Assembly: GCF_014646075.1 (NCBI RefSeq)
Contig: NZ_BMMT01000002.1
Coordinates: 248,001-312,000, forward strand
DNA length: 64,000 bases
DNA from: Saccharopolyspora thermophila
Lineage (GTDB): Bacteria; Actinomycetota; Actinomycetes; Mycobacteriales; Pseudonocardiaceae
Direction of reading: 5' to 3'
Under the pieces are notes generated by a model. The model was not told where the DNA came from and made no database searches. It saw only the letters and a program-made list of their open reading frames with translations. Positions 51,096 through 58,727 of the stretch are shown here, piece by piece. The position numbers were made by a program, and so were the translations under genes. Within the stretch, counting starts at the first letter, position 1. Every line of letters begins with the position of its first letter.

Positions 51096-51541
51096 TCATT
51101 CCGAGTACTGCTGACGCACCGATCGTATGACGTTCAGCGACTTTTTCGGGGAAAGTGCGGCTGCCTGAAGTTGGCCCCACAGCTTGTTGTAGGTCGACAC
51201 CGCATGCTTGTCGTCCAGATAGCGGGCATCGTCGAGGCATTCGACGAAGACGAACTCCAGATCAGCGGCGATGCCATCCGACGGGATGCGAAGCATCGTA
51301 AAGTCGAAGGACATCGCACCACCAGGCGTCTCTACGTCGAACGGCAGGATCTGAAGGTTGACGTTTTGCTGCAACGCCATCTCCGACAGGTGGTCGAGCT
51401 GCTCACGCATGATCTCCGCCGTGCCGACCCGCCGCCGGAGGCACGACTCGGACAGGATGAACGACGCCGTAGCCGGTTTGGCACGGGTGAGGATGGCCTG
51501 TCGCTCCTGCCGTGCTTCGACGTTCGCGTCGATGTCCTCGC
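51096..51541 (-). pseudogene. Scr1-like HTH/DUF5753 regulator copy 1, N-terminus lost
   Basis: Only the C-terminal ~148 residues remain (EDIDANVEARQERQAILTRA onward to QQYSE), matching residues ~141-286 of the intact gene at 52295. The helix-turn-helix is gone. The break falls at ~51,541, where the sequence changes abruptly to a copy of the hsdS tail on the other strand. The frame stays open upstream through that junk, but that extension is not homologous. Confidence 0.8.
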
Positions 51542-51640
51542 TGTTGGAGCGGATTCGGGCTGAGCGGGAGAGTGCGCCGAAGACTCGGCACTCGGCCGGC
51601 GAAGGCCGCGCCGGCGCCGACGATCGACCCCTCCGGCCGG
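51541..51640 (+). repeat. Duplicated hsdS 3'-end fragment, copy 2
   Basis: Bases 51541-51589 repeat hsdS 50696-50744 exactly by eye (encoding LLERIRAERESAPKTR). After that a few bases are missing and the rest matches with changes to the terminator hairpin remnant. It carries no upstream hsdS body, so it is a scar. Confidence 0.85.
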
Positions 51641-51655
51641 GCAACCTCGGCTGGG

Positions 51656-51853
51656 TTAGTGTCCTGCCTTGAGGCGGGTCAGGAAGTTGGCCCAGACGGT
51701 GCTGGTGAAGACGAGTGTGCCGCCGTCGCGGTTCTTGGTGTCGCGGACGCCCACGACCCCCGGAACCATGGCAACTTCGACGCATGCGTCCTGTGTCGCG
51801 CTGTAGCTGCTCTTGAACCACGCCGCATCCGCCAGGACACGTCGTTCGATCAT
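51656..51853 (-). CDS. DUF397 protein copy 2
   Basis: This is a complete 65-residue DUF397 protein (MIERRVLADAAWFKSSYSAT; CVEVAMVPGVVGVRDTKN; ending ANFLTRLKAGH). W-x-K-S-S-Y-S is the family signature. DUF397 genes nearly always sit beside Scr1-like HTH regulators in Streptomyces and relatives, where the pair behaves like a regulator-antagonist or toxin-antitoxin-like module. Its own HTH partner (copy 2) is only a stub. Confidence 0.85.
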   Translation of the reverse strand: MIERRVLADAAWFKSSYSATQDACVEVAMVPGVVGVRDTKNRDGGTLVFTSTVWANFLTRLKAGH

Positions 51854-51868
51854 GGTGCGACCTCGCGT

Positions 51869-51981
51869 TCACTCCGAGTACTGCTGACGCACCGATCGTA
51901 TGAGATCCAGCGACTCCTTCGGAGATAGAGCGGCAGCCTGAAGCCTGTTCCACTGCTTGTTGTAGGCAGCGACAGCGTCAA
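51869..51981 (-). pseudogene. HTH/DUF5753 regulator copy 2, 3' stub
   Basis: Only the last ~36 residues survive (AAYNKQWNRLQAAALSPKES, then LDLIRSVRQQYSE). The sequence switches at ~51,981 to a third copy of the hsdS tail. No start codon in a functional context remains. Confidence 0.8.
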
Positions 51982-52075
51982 GCGGCCGTTGCCGGAGGCC
52001 GTTGGGCAGGGGACGCAGGGGGCGCTGGATCTGGGGTTGTGAGGTTGCCCGGCTCCGGCCGGGCCGGGCAACCTT
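51982..52075 (+). repeat. Duplicated hsdS 3'-end fragment, copy 3
   Basis: This stretch repeats hsdS from about 50800 (CGGCCGTTGCCGGAGGC) through the stop codon and terminator hairpin with a few changes, e.g. an extra CCGGG in the stem region. It marks the left edge of the third module. Confidence 0.8.
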
Positions 52076-52081
52076 GTTGGG

Positions 52082-52279
52082 TCAGTGTCCTGCCTTGAGG
52101 CGGGTCAGGAAGTTGGCCCAGGCGGTGCTGTCGAAGACGAGCGTGCCGCCGGCGCGGTCCTTGGTGTCGCGGACGCCCACGGCGCCCGGAACCATCGCCA
52201 CCTCGACACATTCGTCCTGCGTCGGGCTGTAGCTGCTCTTGAACCACGTCGCGTTGGCCAGGACATGTCGTTCGACCAT
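52082..52279 (-). CDS. DUF397 protein copy 3
   Basis: This is a 65-residue DUF397 protein (MVERHVLANATWFKSSYSPT; ending ANFLTRLKAGH), differing from copy 2 at about ten positions. It lies 15 bases downstream of the intact HTH gene, so these two form the only complete module of the three. Confidence 0.88.
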   Translation of the reverse strand: MVERHVLANATWFKSSYSPTQDECVEVAMVPGAVGVRDTKDRAGGTLVFDSTAWANFLTRLKAGH

Positions 52280-52294
52280 GGTGGGTCCTCGCGT

Positions 52295-53155
52295 TCACTC
52301 CGAGTACTGCTGACACACCGATCGTATGAGATCCAGCGACTCTTTCGGGCAGAGTGCGGCTGCTTGAAGACGATCCCACAGGGTTGCGTATGCCGACACC
52401 GCGTCTTTCACGTCGAGGTAGCGGGCGTCGTCGAAGCTCTCGATGTAGACGAACTCAAGATCCGCTGCGATGCCATGCGAAGGGATCTGCAACAGCGTGA
52501 AGTTGAAGGAGATCCCGCCTGTCGAGGTCGCCGCATCGAAGGGCATGACCTGGATCGAGACGTTTGTGTGCAGCGCGACGTCGGCCATGTGGCCAAGCTG
52601 TTCGCGCATGACGGCGGCGTCGCCGATCTTCCTGCGCAAACACGACTCGGACAAGATGAAGGACAAGGTCGGCGGCTTGTCACGGGTCAAGAGCTGCTGC
52701 CGTTCTTGCCGCGACGCGACGAGGGCGTCCACTTCCTCGTCGTTGCGGCGGACTGAGGACGTGTGCAGTGCGCGCATGTACGCCTCGGTCTGGAGAAGAC
52801 CTGGGATGATTTCGGCCTTGACCTGCCGGATGTTGTCGGCGTCGGTCTCCAGGTCGACGTACATCCGGAACCATTCCGGGAACACTGCGCGGTAGCCGTT
52901 CCACCGTCCGCGGGTGCTCCGGGTGCGCGCCAACTCGAACATCCACGGCACGTCGTCCGGGTCGACGCCGTAGAACTCCAGCAGAAGCTTGAGGTCTCCC
53001 TTGCTGATGCCGCCCTGACCAAGTTCCAAGCGGCTGATCTTGCTGTCTGCGCAGTCCAGCTCTTTCGCTGCTTCTGCCTGTTCGCGTCCTGCTTTCAGGC
53101 GCGCGTGGCGAAGTTCGTTGCCCAGCTGGAGCCGTCGCACTGTCGGGGTTGCCAT
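52295..53155 (-). CDS. Scr1-like helix-turn-helix regulator with DUF5753 domain
   Basis: The protein is 286 residues. The XRE helix-turn-helix is at ~14-60 (LRHARLKAGREQAEAAKELD, then SKISRLELGQGG). The DUF5753 domain fills ~95-280 (IPGLLQTEAYMRAL, LSESCLRRKIGDAAVMREQL, VMPFDAAT, GIAADLEFVYIES). Such proteins pair with DUF397 partners and control development or antibiotic traits in Streptomyces, or act as small regulatory modules. It is the only intact copy of three. The divergent 140-base promoter region toward 53296 includes TATCTAAT. Confidence 0.9.
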   Translation of the reverse strand: MATPTVRRLQLGNELRHARLKAGREQAEAAKELDCADSKISRLELGQGGISKGDLKLLLEFYGVDPDDVPWMFELARTRSTRGRWNGYRAVFPEWFRMYVDLETDADNIRQVKAEIIPGLLQTEAYMRALHTSSVRRNDEEVDALVASRQERQQLLTRDKPPTLSFILSESCLRRKIGDAAVMREQLGHMADVALHTNVSIQVMPFDAATSTGGISFNFTLLQIPSHGIAADLEFVYIESFDDARYLDVKDAVSAYATLWDRLQAAALCPKESLDLIRSVCQQYSE

Positions 53156-53295
53156 CCGTTGCCTCCGGTCGGGATCCGTCGTGAGCAGTATTCATCAGCC
53201 GCATCTGCCTGGGAATGACTCTATCGAGCGACTATCTAATCTGCATTTGCGGTTTTAGCCTTTCTGCAGGCAGGTCCGAGGATGGGAGTCACGAG

Positions 53296-53472
53296 ATGGG
53301 ACCGAGGGATACAGTCGAGCAAACCCTGTTGTTGCTGCTCATGGCTTTGGTGGCGGTGTTGCCGTGGGTGGCGGTCGTGCGGGACCTGCCTGCTGTGCAG
53401 GTGTGGCGGGCGCGGAGTCGGGCTCGGCGGGTGACGCGCGAGATCCGTCGACAGTGCGGAGACCTGTGGTGA
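53296..53472 (+). CDS. Small single-pass membrane protein
   Basis: The protein is 58 residues. One hydrophobic helix (TLLLLLMALVAVLPWVAVV) is followed by a basic cytoplasmic tail (WRARSRARRVTREIRRQ). GGGAG lies about seven bases before the ATG. It is divergent from the HTH gene and overlaps the next gene's start (GTGA), so both are probably one unit. Function is unknown. Confidence 0.6.
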   Translation: MGPRDTVEQTLLLLLMALVAVLPWVAVVRDLPAVQVWRARSRARRVTREIRRQCGDLW

Positions 53473-53714
53473 CCGGGATGAGCGGTGAGATCCGGCGTCA
53501 CTACTGGCTTCCGACGCCGAATCCGGAGACCGGTGCGTTCGCGCGGCACGCGTTCCGCGGCCGTCGCTGGGAGAGCCAGCCGGCCGACACGACGGTGTGC
53601 GGCAGGGATGTGGCGATGGCCAAGCCGAGCGAGGTGGACTGGTGCACCGCGCCGACCTGCTTGGAGTGCAACGGGATTCTCATCCGCGAGCAGCGCGGCG
53701 AAAGACCGCGATGA
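53469..53714 (+). CDS. Small cysteine-containing hypothetical protein
   Basis: The protein is 81 residues from a GTG overlapping the previous stop (an ATG at 53478 is the alternative). The C-terminal part has three closely spaced cysteines (DWCTAPTCLECNG) after an earlier one (TTVCGRDV), which may bind zinc. The N-terminus IRRHYWLPTPNPETGAFARH is distinctive. Short proteins of this type are often seen beside DUF397/HTH genes. Function is unknown. Confidence 0.6.
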   Translation: MTGMSGEIRRHYWLPTPNPETGAFARHAFRGRRWESQPADTTVCGRDVAMAKPSEVDWCTAPTCLECNGILIREQRGERPR

Positions 53715-53762
53715 AGACCCGGTTCGATGCCGTTGCTTCCCCCCAACTGGCATCGGACCGCA

Positions 53763-53810
53763 GCGGCCGGTCGGCGGCGCCTCCCCTCCCGACACACGCC
53801 GACCGGCCGC
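53763..53810. terminator. Terminator after the small-gene pair
   Basis: GCGGCCGGTCGGCG (53763-53776) and CGCCGACCGGCCGC (53797-53810) are perfectly complementary over a 20-base loop. It also lies beyond the espG stop on the other strand. The following 53,811-53,890 is unusually AT-rich (AATTTCCC and TTCCCAATTT runs) and has no gene. Confidence 0.7.
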
Positions 53811-53890
53811 ACCTTCCCGAAAGGGGGAATTTCCCAACTTTAGGTGAACTTGGAACCTGGAAAGTTCCCAATTTCAGGCAAATTCGGGAA

Positions 53891-54721
53891 TCAGACCGGG
53901 GCGGTCGGCCGGGTGATCACCTTGATCATCTCGTCGATGGCGGCGGTGAGCTTGCGGCCGTCGGCCGGGGCGAGGGTGTACCACTCGCGCCCGTCGCGGC
54001 CGGGCTTGCGCTGCGCCAGGTAGCAGCCCGCCTCGGTGGCGAAGAACTGCAGGTTGAACGGCAGCGTTCGGGTGCGCCGCACCTTCTGGTCGTAGGCGCG
54101 GATGGTGAACAGGCCGTCCATCGTGCGCTTCGCGGTGAACGCCTGGGCCAGCGTTTTGGCGTCGTTGCCGCGGATCCCGTTGGCGCCCAGTGCCGACAGC
54201 AGGCTGGTCTCGCCCGCACCCATGCGCCTGCCGGCCCGGTCCAACTGCTCGTAGGGAACCGACACCGAAATGCCCTCGGCGGCAGTGATCCGGCCGAGCA
54301 GGTTGACGGCGTTGCCGGCAGGACCGCCGTACTCGTGGCGCCTGATGCGGATGTCCCGCAGGTCATCCGCGGAGTCGCCATCGGCCTGGTACGCCTCGAT
54401 GGTGCTGCGGCCCTGTTCGACGAGAACCGCGTTGAAACTCTCGCCATCCCGCGAGTTGACCGCGACACCCACCGCCAGCGGCGGGCGGGCGAGCAGGTGC
54501 ACCGCGTCCTCCACGAACGGGTGCACATCGTCGTGTTCGAGCAGACCCTGCCCGGCCAGCTGCCCGCGGCCGAGTTCAGCCGCCTCCCTGCGGTTGTCCT
54601 CGGTGGCGTCGACGGGCAGCCAGCCCACCCGCAGCAGAGGGTGAAGTTGCAGCTCGAAACGAGTGCACAGGTAGCTCGCCGCGGCGGGAGGCAGGTTGAC
54701 GGAACGCCCTGCCACGCTCAC
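53891..54721 (-). CDS. EspG-family ESX secretion chaperone
   Basis: The protein is 276 residues and fits the EspG family (ESX secretion-associated protein), typically 250-300 residues. Notable blocks are LHPLLRVGWLPVDATEDNRR, DVHPFVEDAVHLLARPPLAV and YDQKVRRTRTLPFNLQFFAT. EspG binds cognate PE-PPE heterodimers in the cytoplasm and keeps them soluble for type VII export. It overlaps the PPE-like gene by four bases (ATGA) and is the last gene of the cassette. No EccC/EccB/EccD is in the window, so the secretion machine must lie elsewhere. Confidence 0.85.
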   Translation of the reverse strand: MSVAGRSVNLPPAAASYLCTRFELQLHPLLRVGWLPVDATEDNRREAAELGRGQLAGQGLLEHDDVHPFVEDAVHLLARPPLAVGVAVNSRDGESFNAVLVEQGRSTIEAYQADGDSADDLRDIRIRRHEYGGPAGNAVNLLGRITAAEGISVSVPYEQLDRAGRRMGAGETSLLSALGANGIRGNDAKTLAQAFTAKRTMDGLFTIRAYDQKVRRTRTLPFNLQFFATEAGCYLAQRKPGRDGREWYTLAPADGRKLTAAIDEMIKVITRPTAPV

Positions 54722-56010
54722 CGCTCCTCGGTCGAGGTGTCACCGAAGACCGCCGGCGCGACGCGCTGCATGTCGTTGGTGAACACGTCCTCGTCCTCCA
54801 CGAGCCAGCTGGGGCGCTCGTGCTCCTGGTCCTCCTGCTTCTGCTGGCCGCGCCCAGCGGCACCCGCACCGCCCATCGCGCCAGCCGCGCCACCACGCGC
54901 CCCGGCACCTGCCGCAGTCGCGGAGCCACCAGCGCCAGGGCCACCCGTGAGGCCGCCGACGCCGACGCGACCACCGGCACCGAGCTGGGGCCCCGGGCCC
55001 ATTCCGCGGCCCATGCCACCAACACCGCCCCGCATGCCCAGACCTGCGGCGCCACCGCGAGCCCCACCGGGGCCGCCGTTCGGCGATGGTGCCCAGCGGC
55101 CGTTGTAGGGGTTCTGCCGCTCCCACGCACCGGTCTGCGGGTTCTGCCGGTACAGCGTGCCATCCGGGCCGCGCACCACACCCGGCGGCAGCATTCCCGG
55201 AGCGGCCCACGACGGAGTCGACGGCGCCGGAGCCGTCGCTGGAGCCGGAGGCGGAGACGGTGGCGTGTAGGTCGGGGTGTGGCTCGGCGTCGCAGCCCAC
55301 GCCGACGACGTGCCCGCTGGACTGACCGAAGTGGACAGTCCGCTGCTGCTACTGCTGGACGACGAGTGGCTGCTCGACGACGGGTAACCACTCGTCGTCG
55401 AGGTCGGCTGCTGCGGCTGCGGTGGCGGCGGAGGCGGCGTCTGGTCAGCGGGCTTGAACTCGGGCAGCCGCGCGATGACGCCCTCGGTCTGGGCGCGGTA
55501 ACGCTCCATCGCCTGGTTGGCCTGCTGGTTGGTGTCGATGTACGCCTGCTGGCGCTCCTCGTAGTCGCTCATCCAGCTGGTGATGGGGTTGGAGTCCAGC
55601 CCCCATTCCTCGACCCACCCCTTCTGCGGTGGATCCAGGATCGCCTCCTGTCCGCTTGGCAGCGTGTCGCCCTCCGCAGGCAACGCATCGAACGCCTCTC
55701 GCTGGTAGGAAGCCTGCTCCTGGAGCGCGGCTTTGACCCCGCGCGAGGTGTTCGCTGCTTCCTCGGCGAAAGGCTTGATCTGTGCGATTGAGGCGTTCGC
55801 GGCGTCAGCGGCTCGTCCCTCGTGCGCGGCCTCGGCCGCGCGGAGTGCGTCCTCGATGTCGGTGACCATCTGGTCGAACGCCTTGCCCACGTTCTCCCAC
55901 TTGGCGATACCCTGGTCGGTCGGCGCCGGAAGGGCGGTGGCGTCCCCGGAACCACCCATCTGCTTGCGGTACTCCCTGGCGCTACTCGCGTAGCACACGA
56001 AATCCGGCAT
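54718..56010 (-). CDS. PPE-like type VII secretion substrate with long low-complexity tail
   Basis: The protein is 430 residues. Residues ~1-185 are a helical WXG100/PPE-superfamily-like domain (KWENVGKAFDQMVTDIEDAL; NTSRGVKAALQEQASYQREA). Then follow a Pro run, a Ser-rich run, a Pro/Ala/Thr region and a Gly/Ala-rich region with GMRGGVGGMGRGMGPG. The end is acidic (WLVEDEDVFTNDMQRVAPA). EspG follows directly, and a PE-like partner lies upstream. The ATG at 56010 follows GGGGGA; the upstream in-frame TTG is not needed. Its first 162 codons are duplicated at 57,016-57,502. Confidence 0.8.
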   Translation of the reverse strand: MPDFVCYASSAREYRKQMGGSGDATALPAPTDQGIAKWENVGKAFDQMVTDIEDALRAAEAAHEGRAADAANASIAQIKPFAEEAANTSRGVKAALQEQASYQREAFDALPAEGDTLPSGQEAILDPPQKGWVEEWGLDSNPITSWMSDYEERQQAYIDTNQQANQAMERYRAQTEGVIARLPEFKPADQTPPPPPPQPQQPTSTTSGYPSSSSHSSSSSSSSGLSTSVSPAGTSSAWAATPSHTPTYTPPSPPPAPATAPAPSTPSWAAPGMLPPGVVRGPDGTLYRQNPQTGAWERQNPYNGRWAPSPNGGPGGARGGAAGLGMRGGVGGMGRGMGPGPQLGAGGRVGVGGLTGGPGAGGSATAAGAGARGGAAGAMGGAGAAGRGQQKQEDQEHERPSWLVEDEDVFTNDMQRVAPAVFGDTSTEER

Positions 56011-56101
56011 TCTGTTGTCCCCCAATTTCAGTTATTTCGCGGCGGGCAGTGTTGGGATGGAGGCTTCGAGGGCCTTTTGGGCGAGGCCGCAGGGATCGGT
56101 C
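55524..56101. repeat. 578-base direct repeat, copy 1 (PPE 5' part plus lipoprotein 3' end)
   Basis: This segment recurs at 57016-57593, offset 1492 bases, with only about four differences seen by eye. It contains the PPE N-terminal coding part, its start region, and the 3' end of the DUF3558 gene. Confidence 0.9.
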
Positions 56102-56622
56102 TTGCCGTCGGCGTTGATGTTGGAGTGGGCGTGCAGGATCTGGTGGTCGGACGTGGCCAGGTACAAATCGCAGTAACCGTCTTCGAGCGGGGTGCCCCTG
56201 TTGCCCCTCACAGCCGGATGGCCCGCAATATCCAGCTCCTGGTAGTCCGTGAAAAGCGTCTTGTTCCTCTGGTACTCGGTGATAGAGCCATTGATCACGG
56301 ACAGGGCGACGCCGGCTCCGGATCCGTCCGACGCCCGCCACCAACAGGCATCGGAGATATTCGGGTCGATCTTGGGAGTGTCTTCCTTTTCGCCGGTGGC
56401 GTTGAGCCCCAACGACTGTGCCGCGTCGGCAGGGAGTAGCTGGCACAGTTCGGCCCGGGATGCGTCCTTTGGGTTATTGATCTCCGGGCTAGCGTGGGCC
56501 TGTGTCGGTTGTGTGGTCGGCTCCGTGTCGGCACCGCTCCCGGAACATGCAGTCAGACTGACCGCCATCGCAATGCCAGTCGCCAGGCCGACTGACCGGT
56601 TACGCACGCTTGTCCTCGTCAT
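56032..56622 (-). CDS. DUF3558 lipoprotein, copy A
   Basis: The precursor is 196 residues with a signal peptide and lipobox SLTAC (Cys26). The DUF3558 features are ELCQLLPADAAQSLGL and, after a variable middle, ACWWRAS, YQELDIAGHPAVRGN and the end TDPCGLAQKALEASIPTLP. Four cysteines in the mature part are placed for disulfides. DUF3558 proteins are actinobacterial surface lipoproteins of unknown function; here they sit inside a PE/PPE/EspG cassette. The ATG at 56622 follows GAGG; a GTG at 56625 is possible. The sequence differs clearly from copies B-D except at its 3' end. Confidence 0.85.
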   Translation of the reverse strand: MTRTSVRNRSVGLATGIAMAVSLTACSGSGADTEPTTQPTQAHASPEINNPKDASRAELCQLLPADAAQSLGLNATGEKEDTPKIDPNISDACWWRASDGSGAGVALSVINGSITEYQRNKTLFTDYQELDIAGHPAVRGNRGTPLEDGYCDLYLATSDHQILHAHSNINADGKTDPCGLAQKALEASIPTLPAAK

Positions 56623-56632
56623 CACGCCTCGA

Positions 56633-56959
56633 TCATGCCTCTCGCTCGACTCGACTCACGCCAGCACTGGCGGCTTCGTCGGATCGCCGGTACTCGTCGA
56701 GTGCTGCCTTGTACTCCTCGATTTTCTCTGTGAGCTTCTTCTCCAGTGCTTCGGCAGCTGCCCGCAGTGAACCTTCCTGGCCGGTAGCGCGCTCCTGGAT
56801 TGCCTTCCGGGCTTTGGTCGTGTAGCTGTCGTTAGCTACGAGCTCACCGGGGGTAACCTCGCTCGCCTGGCGAAGTAAAGCCTGCGAGTCGTCGCGGATG
56901 TCCTCGAGCTTTTTGATCGCGTTCTCCGGCGCAGCTGGGTCGACAACGTACCCTGTCAT
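56633..56959 (-). CDS. PE/WXG100-like type VII secretion substrate, copy 1
   Basis: The protein is 108 residues and all-helical: ENAIKKLEDIRDDSQALLRQ, a turn (EVTPGELVANDSY), then KKLTEKIEEYKAALDEY. Near the C-terminus EYRRSDE gives Y-R-R-S-D, the YxxxD/E type VII secretion signal. It lacks a W-x-G turn or PE dipeptide, so it is a divergent family member. It is followed by the DUF3558, PPE-like and EspG genes, as expected for a substrate pair plus chaperone. Confidence 0.75.
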   Translation of the reverse strand: MTGYVVDPAAPENAIKKLEDIRDDSQALLRQASEVTPGELVANDSYTTKARKAIQERATGQEGSLRAAAEALEKKLTEKIEEYKAALDEYRRSDEAASAGVSRVEREA

Positions 56960-56992
56960 GTCCTGTGTCCCCTCCCGGCGTGACACGCCTGG

Positions 56993-57502
56993 TCACTGAT
57001 CCATTATCGGTGATCGCTGGTTGGTGTCGATGTACGCCTGCTGGCGCTCCTCGTAGTCGCTCATCCAGCTGGTGATGGGGTTGGAGTCCAGCCCCCATTC
57101 CTCGACCCACCCCTTCTGCGGCGGATCCAGGATCGCCTCCTGTCCGCTTGGCAGCGTGTCGCCCTCCGCGGGCAACGCATCGAACGCCTCTCGCTGGTAG
57201 GAAGCCTGCTCCTGGAGCGCGGCTTTGACCCCGCGCGAGGTGTTCGCTGCTTCCTCGGCGAAAGGCTTGATCTGTGCGATTGAGGCGTTCGCGGCGTCAG
57301 CGGCTCGTCCCTCGTGCGCGGCCTCGGCTGCGCGGAGTGCGTCCTCGATGTCGGTGACCATCTGGTCGAACGCCTTGCCCACGTTCTCCCACTTGGCGAT
57401 ACCCTGGTCGGTCGGCGCCGGAAGGGCGGTGGCGTTCCCGGAACCACCCATCTGCTTGCGGTACTCCCTGGCGCTACTCGCGTAGCACACGAAATCCGGC
57501 AT
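56993..57502 (-). pseudogene. Truncated duplicate of the PPE-like gene
   Basis: The product is 169 residues. It is nearly identical to the intact PPE-like protein for ~162 residues, up to QQAYIDTNQ. It then ends with the unrelated RSPIMDQ and a stop in the region upstream of the PE-like copy 1. The whole low-complexity tail is missing. It keeps a start and ribosome-binding site, so a short helical-domain-only protein could still be made. Confidence 0.75.
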
Positions 57503-57593
57503 TCTGTTGTCCCCCAATTTCAGTTATTTCGCGGCGGGCAGTGTTGGGATGGAGGCTTCGAGGGCCTTTTGGGCGAGGCCGCAGGGATCGGTC
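57016..57593. repeat. 578-base direct repeat, copy 2
   Basis: This is the partner of 55524-56101. The left end falls inside the PPE coding sequence, creating the truncated copy; the right end falls inside the DUF3558 3' part, where sequence changes from TTGCCG to AAGCTG. Confidence 0.9.
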
Positions 57594-58105
57594 AAGCTGT
57601 TGTCGCTGGCGAAGGCATAGAGCATTTCTCGCTCCGAAACCGCCGCGAACACGGCGCAGAACCCGTCCTTCGCCGGATCGCCCTGGTTTGCCCGCACCGC
57701 CGGATGCCCAGCGATGGTCAACTCTTGGTAGTCGCTGAACGCCGACTTGTTGTCGTAGTACTCCTGGATCGACCGATCCTTGATCGGTGCGAGAGAAACC
57801 GAGGTGTGTCTGTCCGCGCTGCGCCAGACGCACGAATCTGATGTGTCCGGTGAAATCTTCGGGCTGTCGTCGACCTCGCCGGTTGGTTCGAGTCCCAGCG
57901 ACGTCGCGGCATCAGCGGGCAGCAAGGCGCACAGCTCGACAGCGAAGGGAGACCTGGGGTCGCTGATCTCGGGGCCCGTCTGCGCCTGTGTCCGCTGGGA
58001 ACTCTGCGGCGCTTCGTCACCGGTCGGACCGCCACCCGTGCACGCGGCCAATGCGCCGGTCAACACGACCCCGGCAGCGAGCACTCCGCTTCGCGAGTGG
58101 CTCAC
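57524..58105 (-). CDS. DUF3558 lipoprotein, copy B
   Basis: The precursor is 193 residues with lipobox ALAAC (Cys22) after the signal SHSRSGVLAAGVVLTG. It carries the DUF3558 blocks VELCALLPADAATSLGLEP, SCVWRSADRHTSVSL and YQELTIAGHPAVRANQGDP. It differs from copies C and D at only a few residues. The GTG at 58105 follows GGAGGACAAAG. Its N-terminal half matches copy C best and its C-terminal part (FASDNSLTDPCG) matches copy D. Confidence 0.85.
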   Translation of the reverse strand: MSHSRSGVLAAGVVLTGALAACTGGGPTGDEAPQSSQRTQAQTGPEISDPRSPFAVELCALLPADAATSLGLEPTGEVDDSPKISPDTSDSCVWRSADRHTSVSLAPIKDRSIQEYYDNKSAFSDYQELTIAGHPAVRANQGDPAKDGFCAVFAAVSEREMLYAFASDNSLTDPCGLAQKALEASIPTLPAAK

Positions 58106-58125
58106 CTTTGTCCTCCAAGATTCAG

Positions 58126-58707
58126 TTATTTCGCGGGCGGCAAGGTTGGGATGGAGGCTTCGAGGGCCTTCTGGGCGAGGCCGCAGGGATCGGTCTTGCT
58201 GATATCATGGGTGAAGGCAAAGAGCATATCCCGCTCCGAAACCGCCGCGAACACGACGCAGAACCCGTCCTTCGCCGGATCGCCCTGGTTTGCCCGCACC
58301 GCCGGATACCCGGCAATGGTCAACTCTTGGTAGTCACTGAACGCCGACTTGTTGTCGTAGTACACCTGGATCGACCGATCCTTGATCGGTGCGAGAGAAA
58401 CCGAGGTGTGTCTGTCCGCGCTGCGCCAGACGCACGAATCTGATGTGTCCGGTGAAATCTTCGGGCTGTCGTCGACCTTGCCCGTTGGTTCGAGTCCCAG
58501 CGACGTCGCGGCATCAGCGGGCAGCAAGGCGCACAGCTCGACAGCGAAGGGAGACCTGGGGTCGCTGATCTCGGGGCCCGTCTGCGCCTGTGTCCGCTGG
58601 GAACTCTGCGGCGCTTCGTCACCGGTCGGACCGCCACCCGTGCACGCGGCCAATGCGCCGGTCAACACGACCCCGGCAGCGAGCACCCTGCTTCGCGAGT
58701 GGCTCAC
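58126..58707 (-). CDS. DUF3558 lipoprotein, copy C
   Basis: The precursor is 193 residues with the same lipobox and blocks as copy B. Distinguishing changes are TGKVDD for TGEVDD, IQVYYDN for IQEYYDN, AGYPAVRAN for AGHPAVRAN, and FTHDISKTDPCG near the end. The GTG at 58707 follows GGAGGACAAAG. The last residues are LPPAK rather than LPAAK. Confidence 0.85.
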   Translation of the reverse strand: MSHSRSRVLAAGVVLTGALAACTGGGPTGDEAPQSSQRTQAQTGPEISDPRSPFAVELCALLPADAATSLGLEPTGKVDDSPKISPDTSDSCVWRSADRHTSVSLAPIKDRSIQVYYDNKSAFSDYQELTIAGYPAVRANQGDPAKDGFCVVFAAVSERDMLFAFTHDISKTDPCGLAQKALEASIPTLPPAK

Positions 58708-58727
58708 CTTTGTCCTCCAAGATTCAG

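Noticed and set aside
51542..51953. N-terminal part of the long frame containing HTH copy 1
   Set aside because: It runs antisense through an hsdS-tail copy and an out-of-frame DUF397 copy, so it is not the original N-terminus.
50861..53155. Insertion sequence or integron explaining the repeats
   Set aside because: No transposase, integrase, terminal inverted repeats or attC-like sites were seen; unequal recombination between copies is sufficient.
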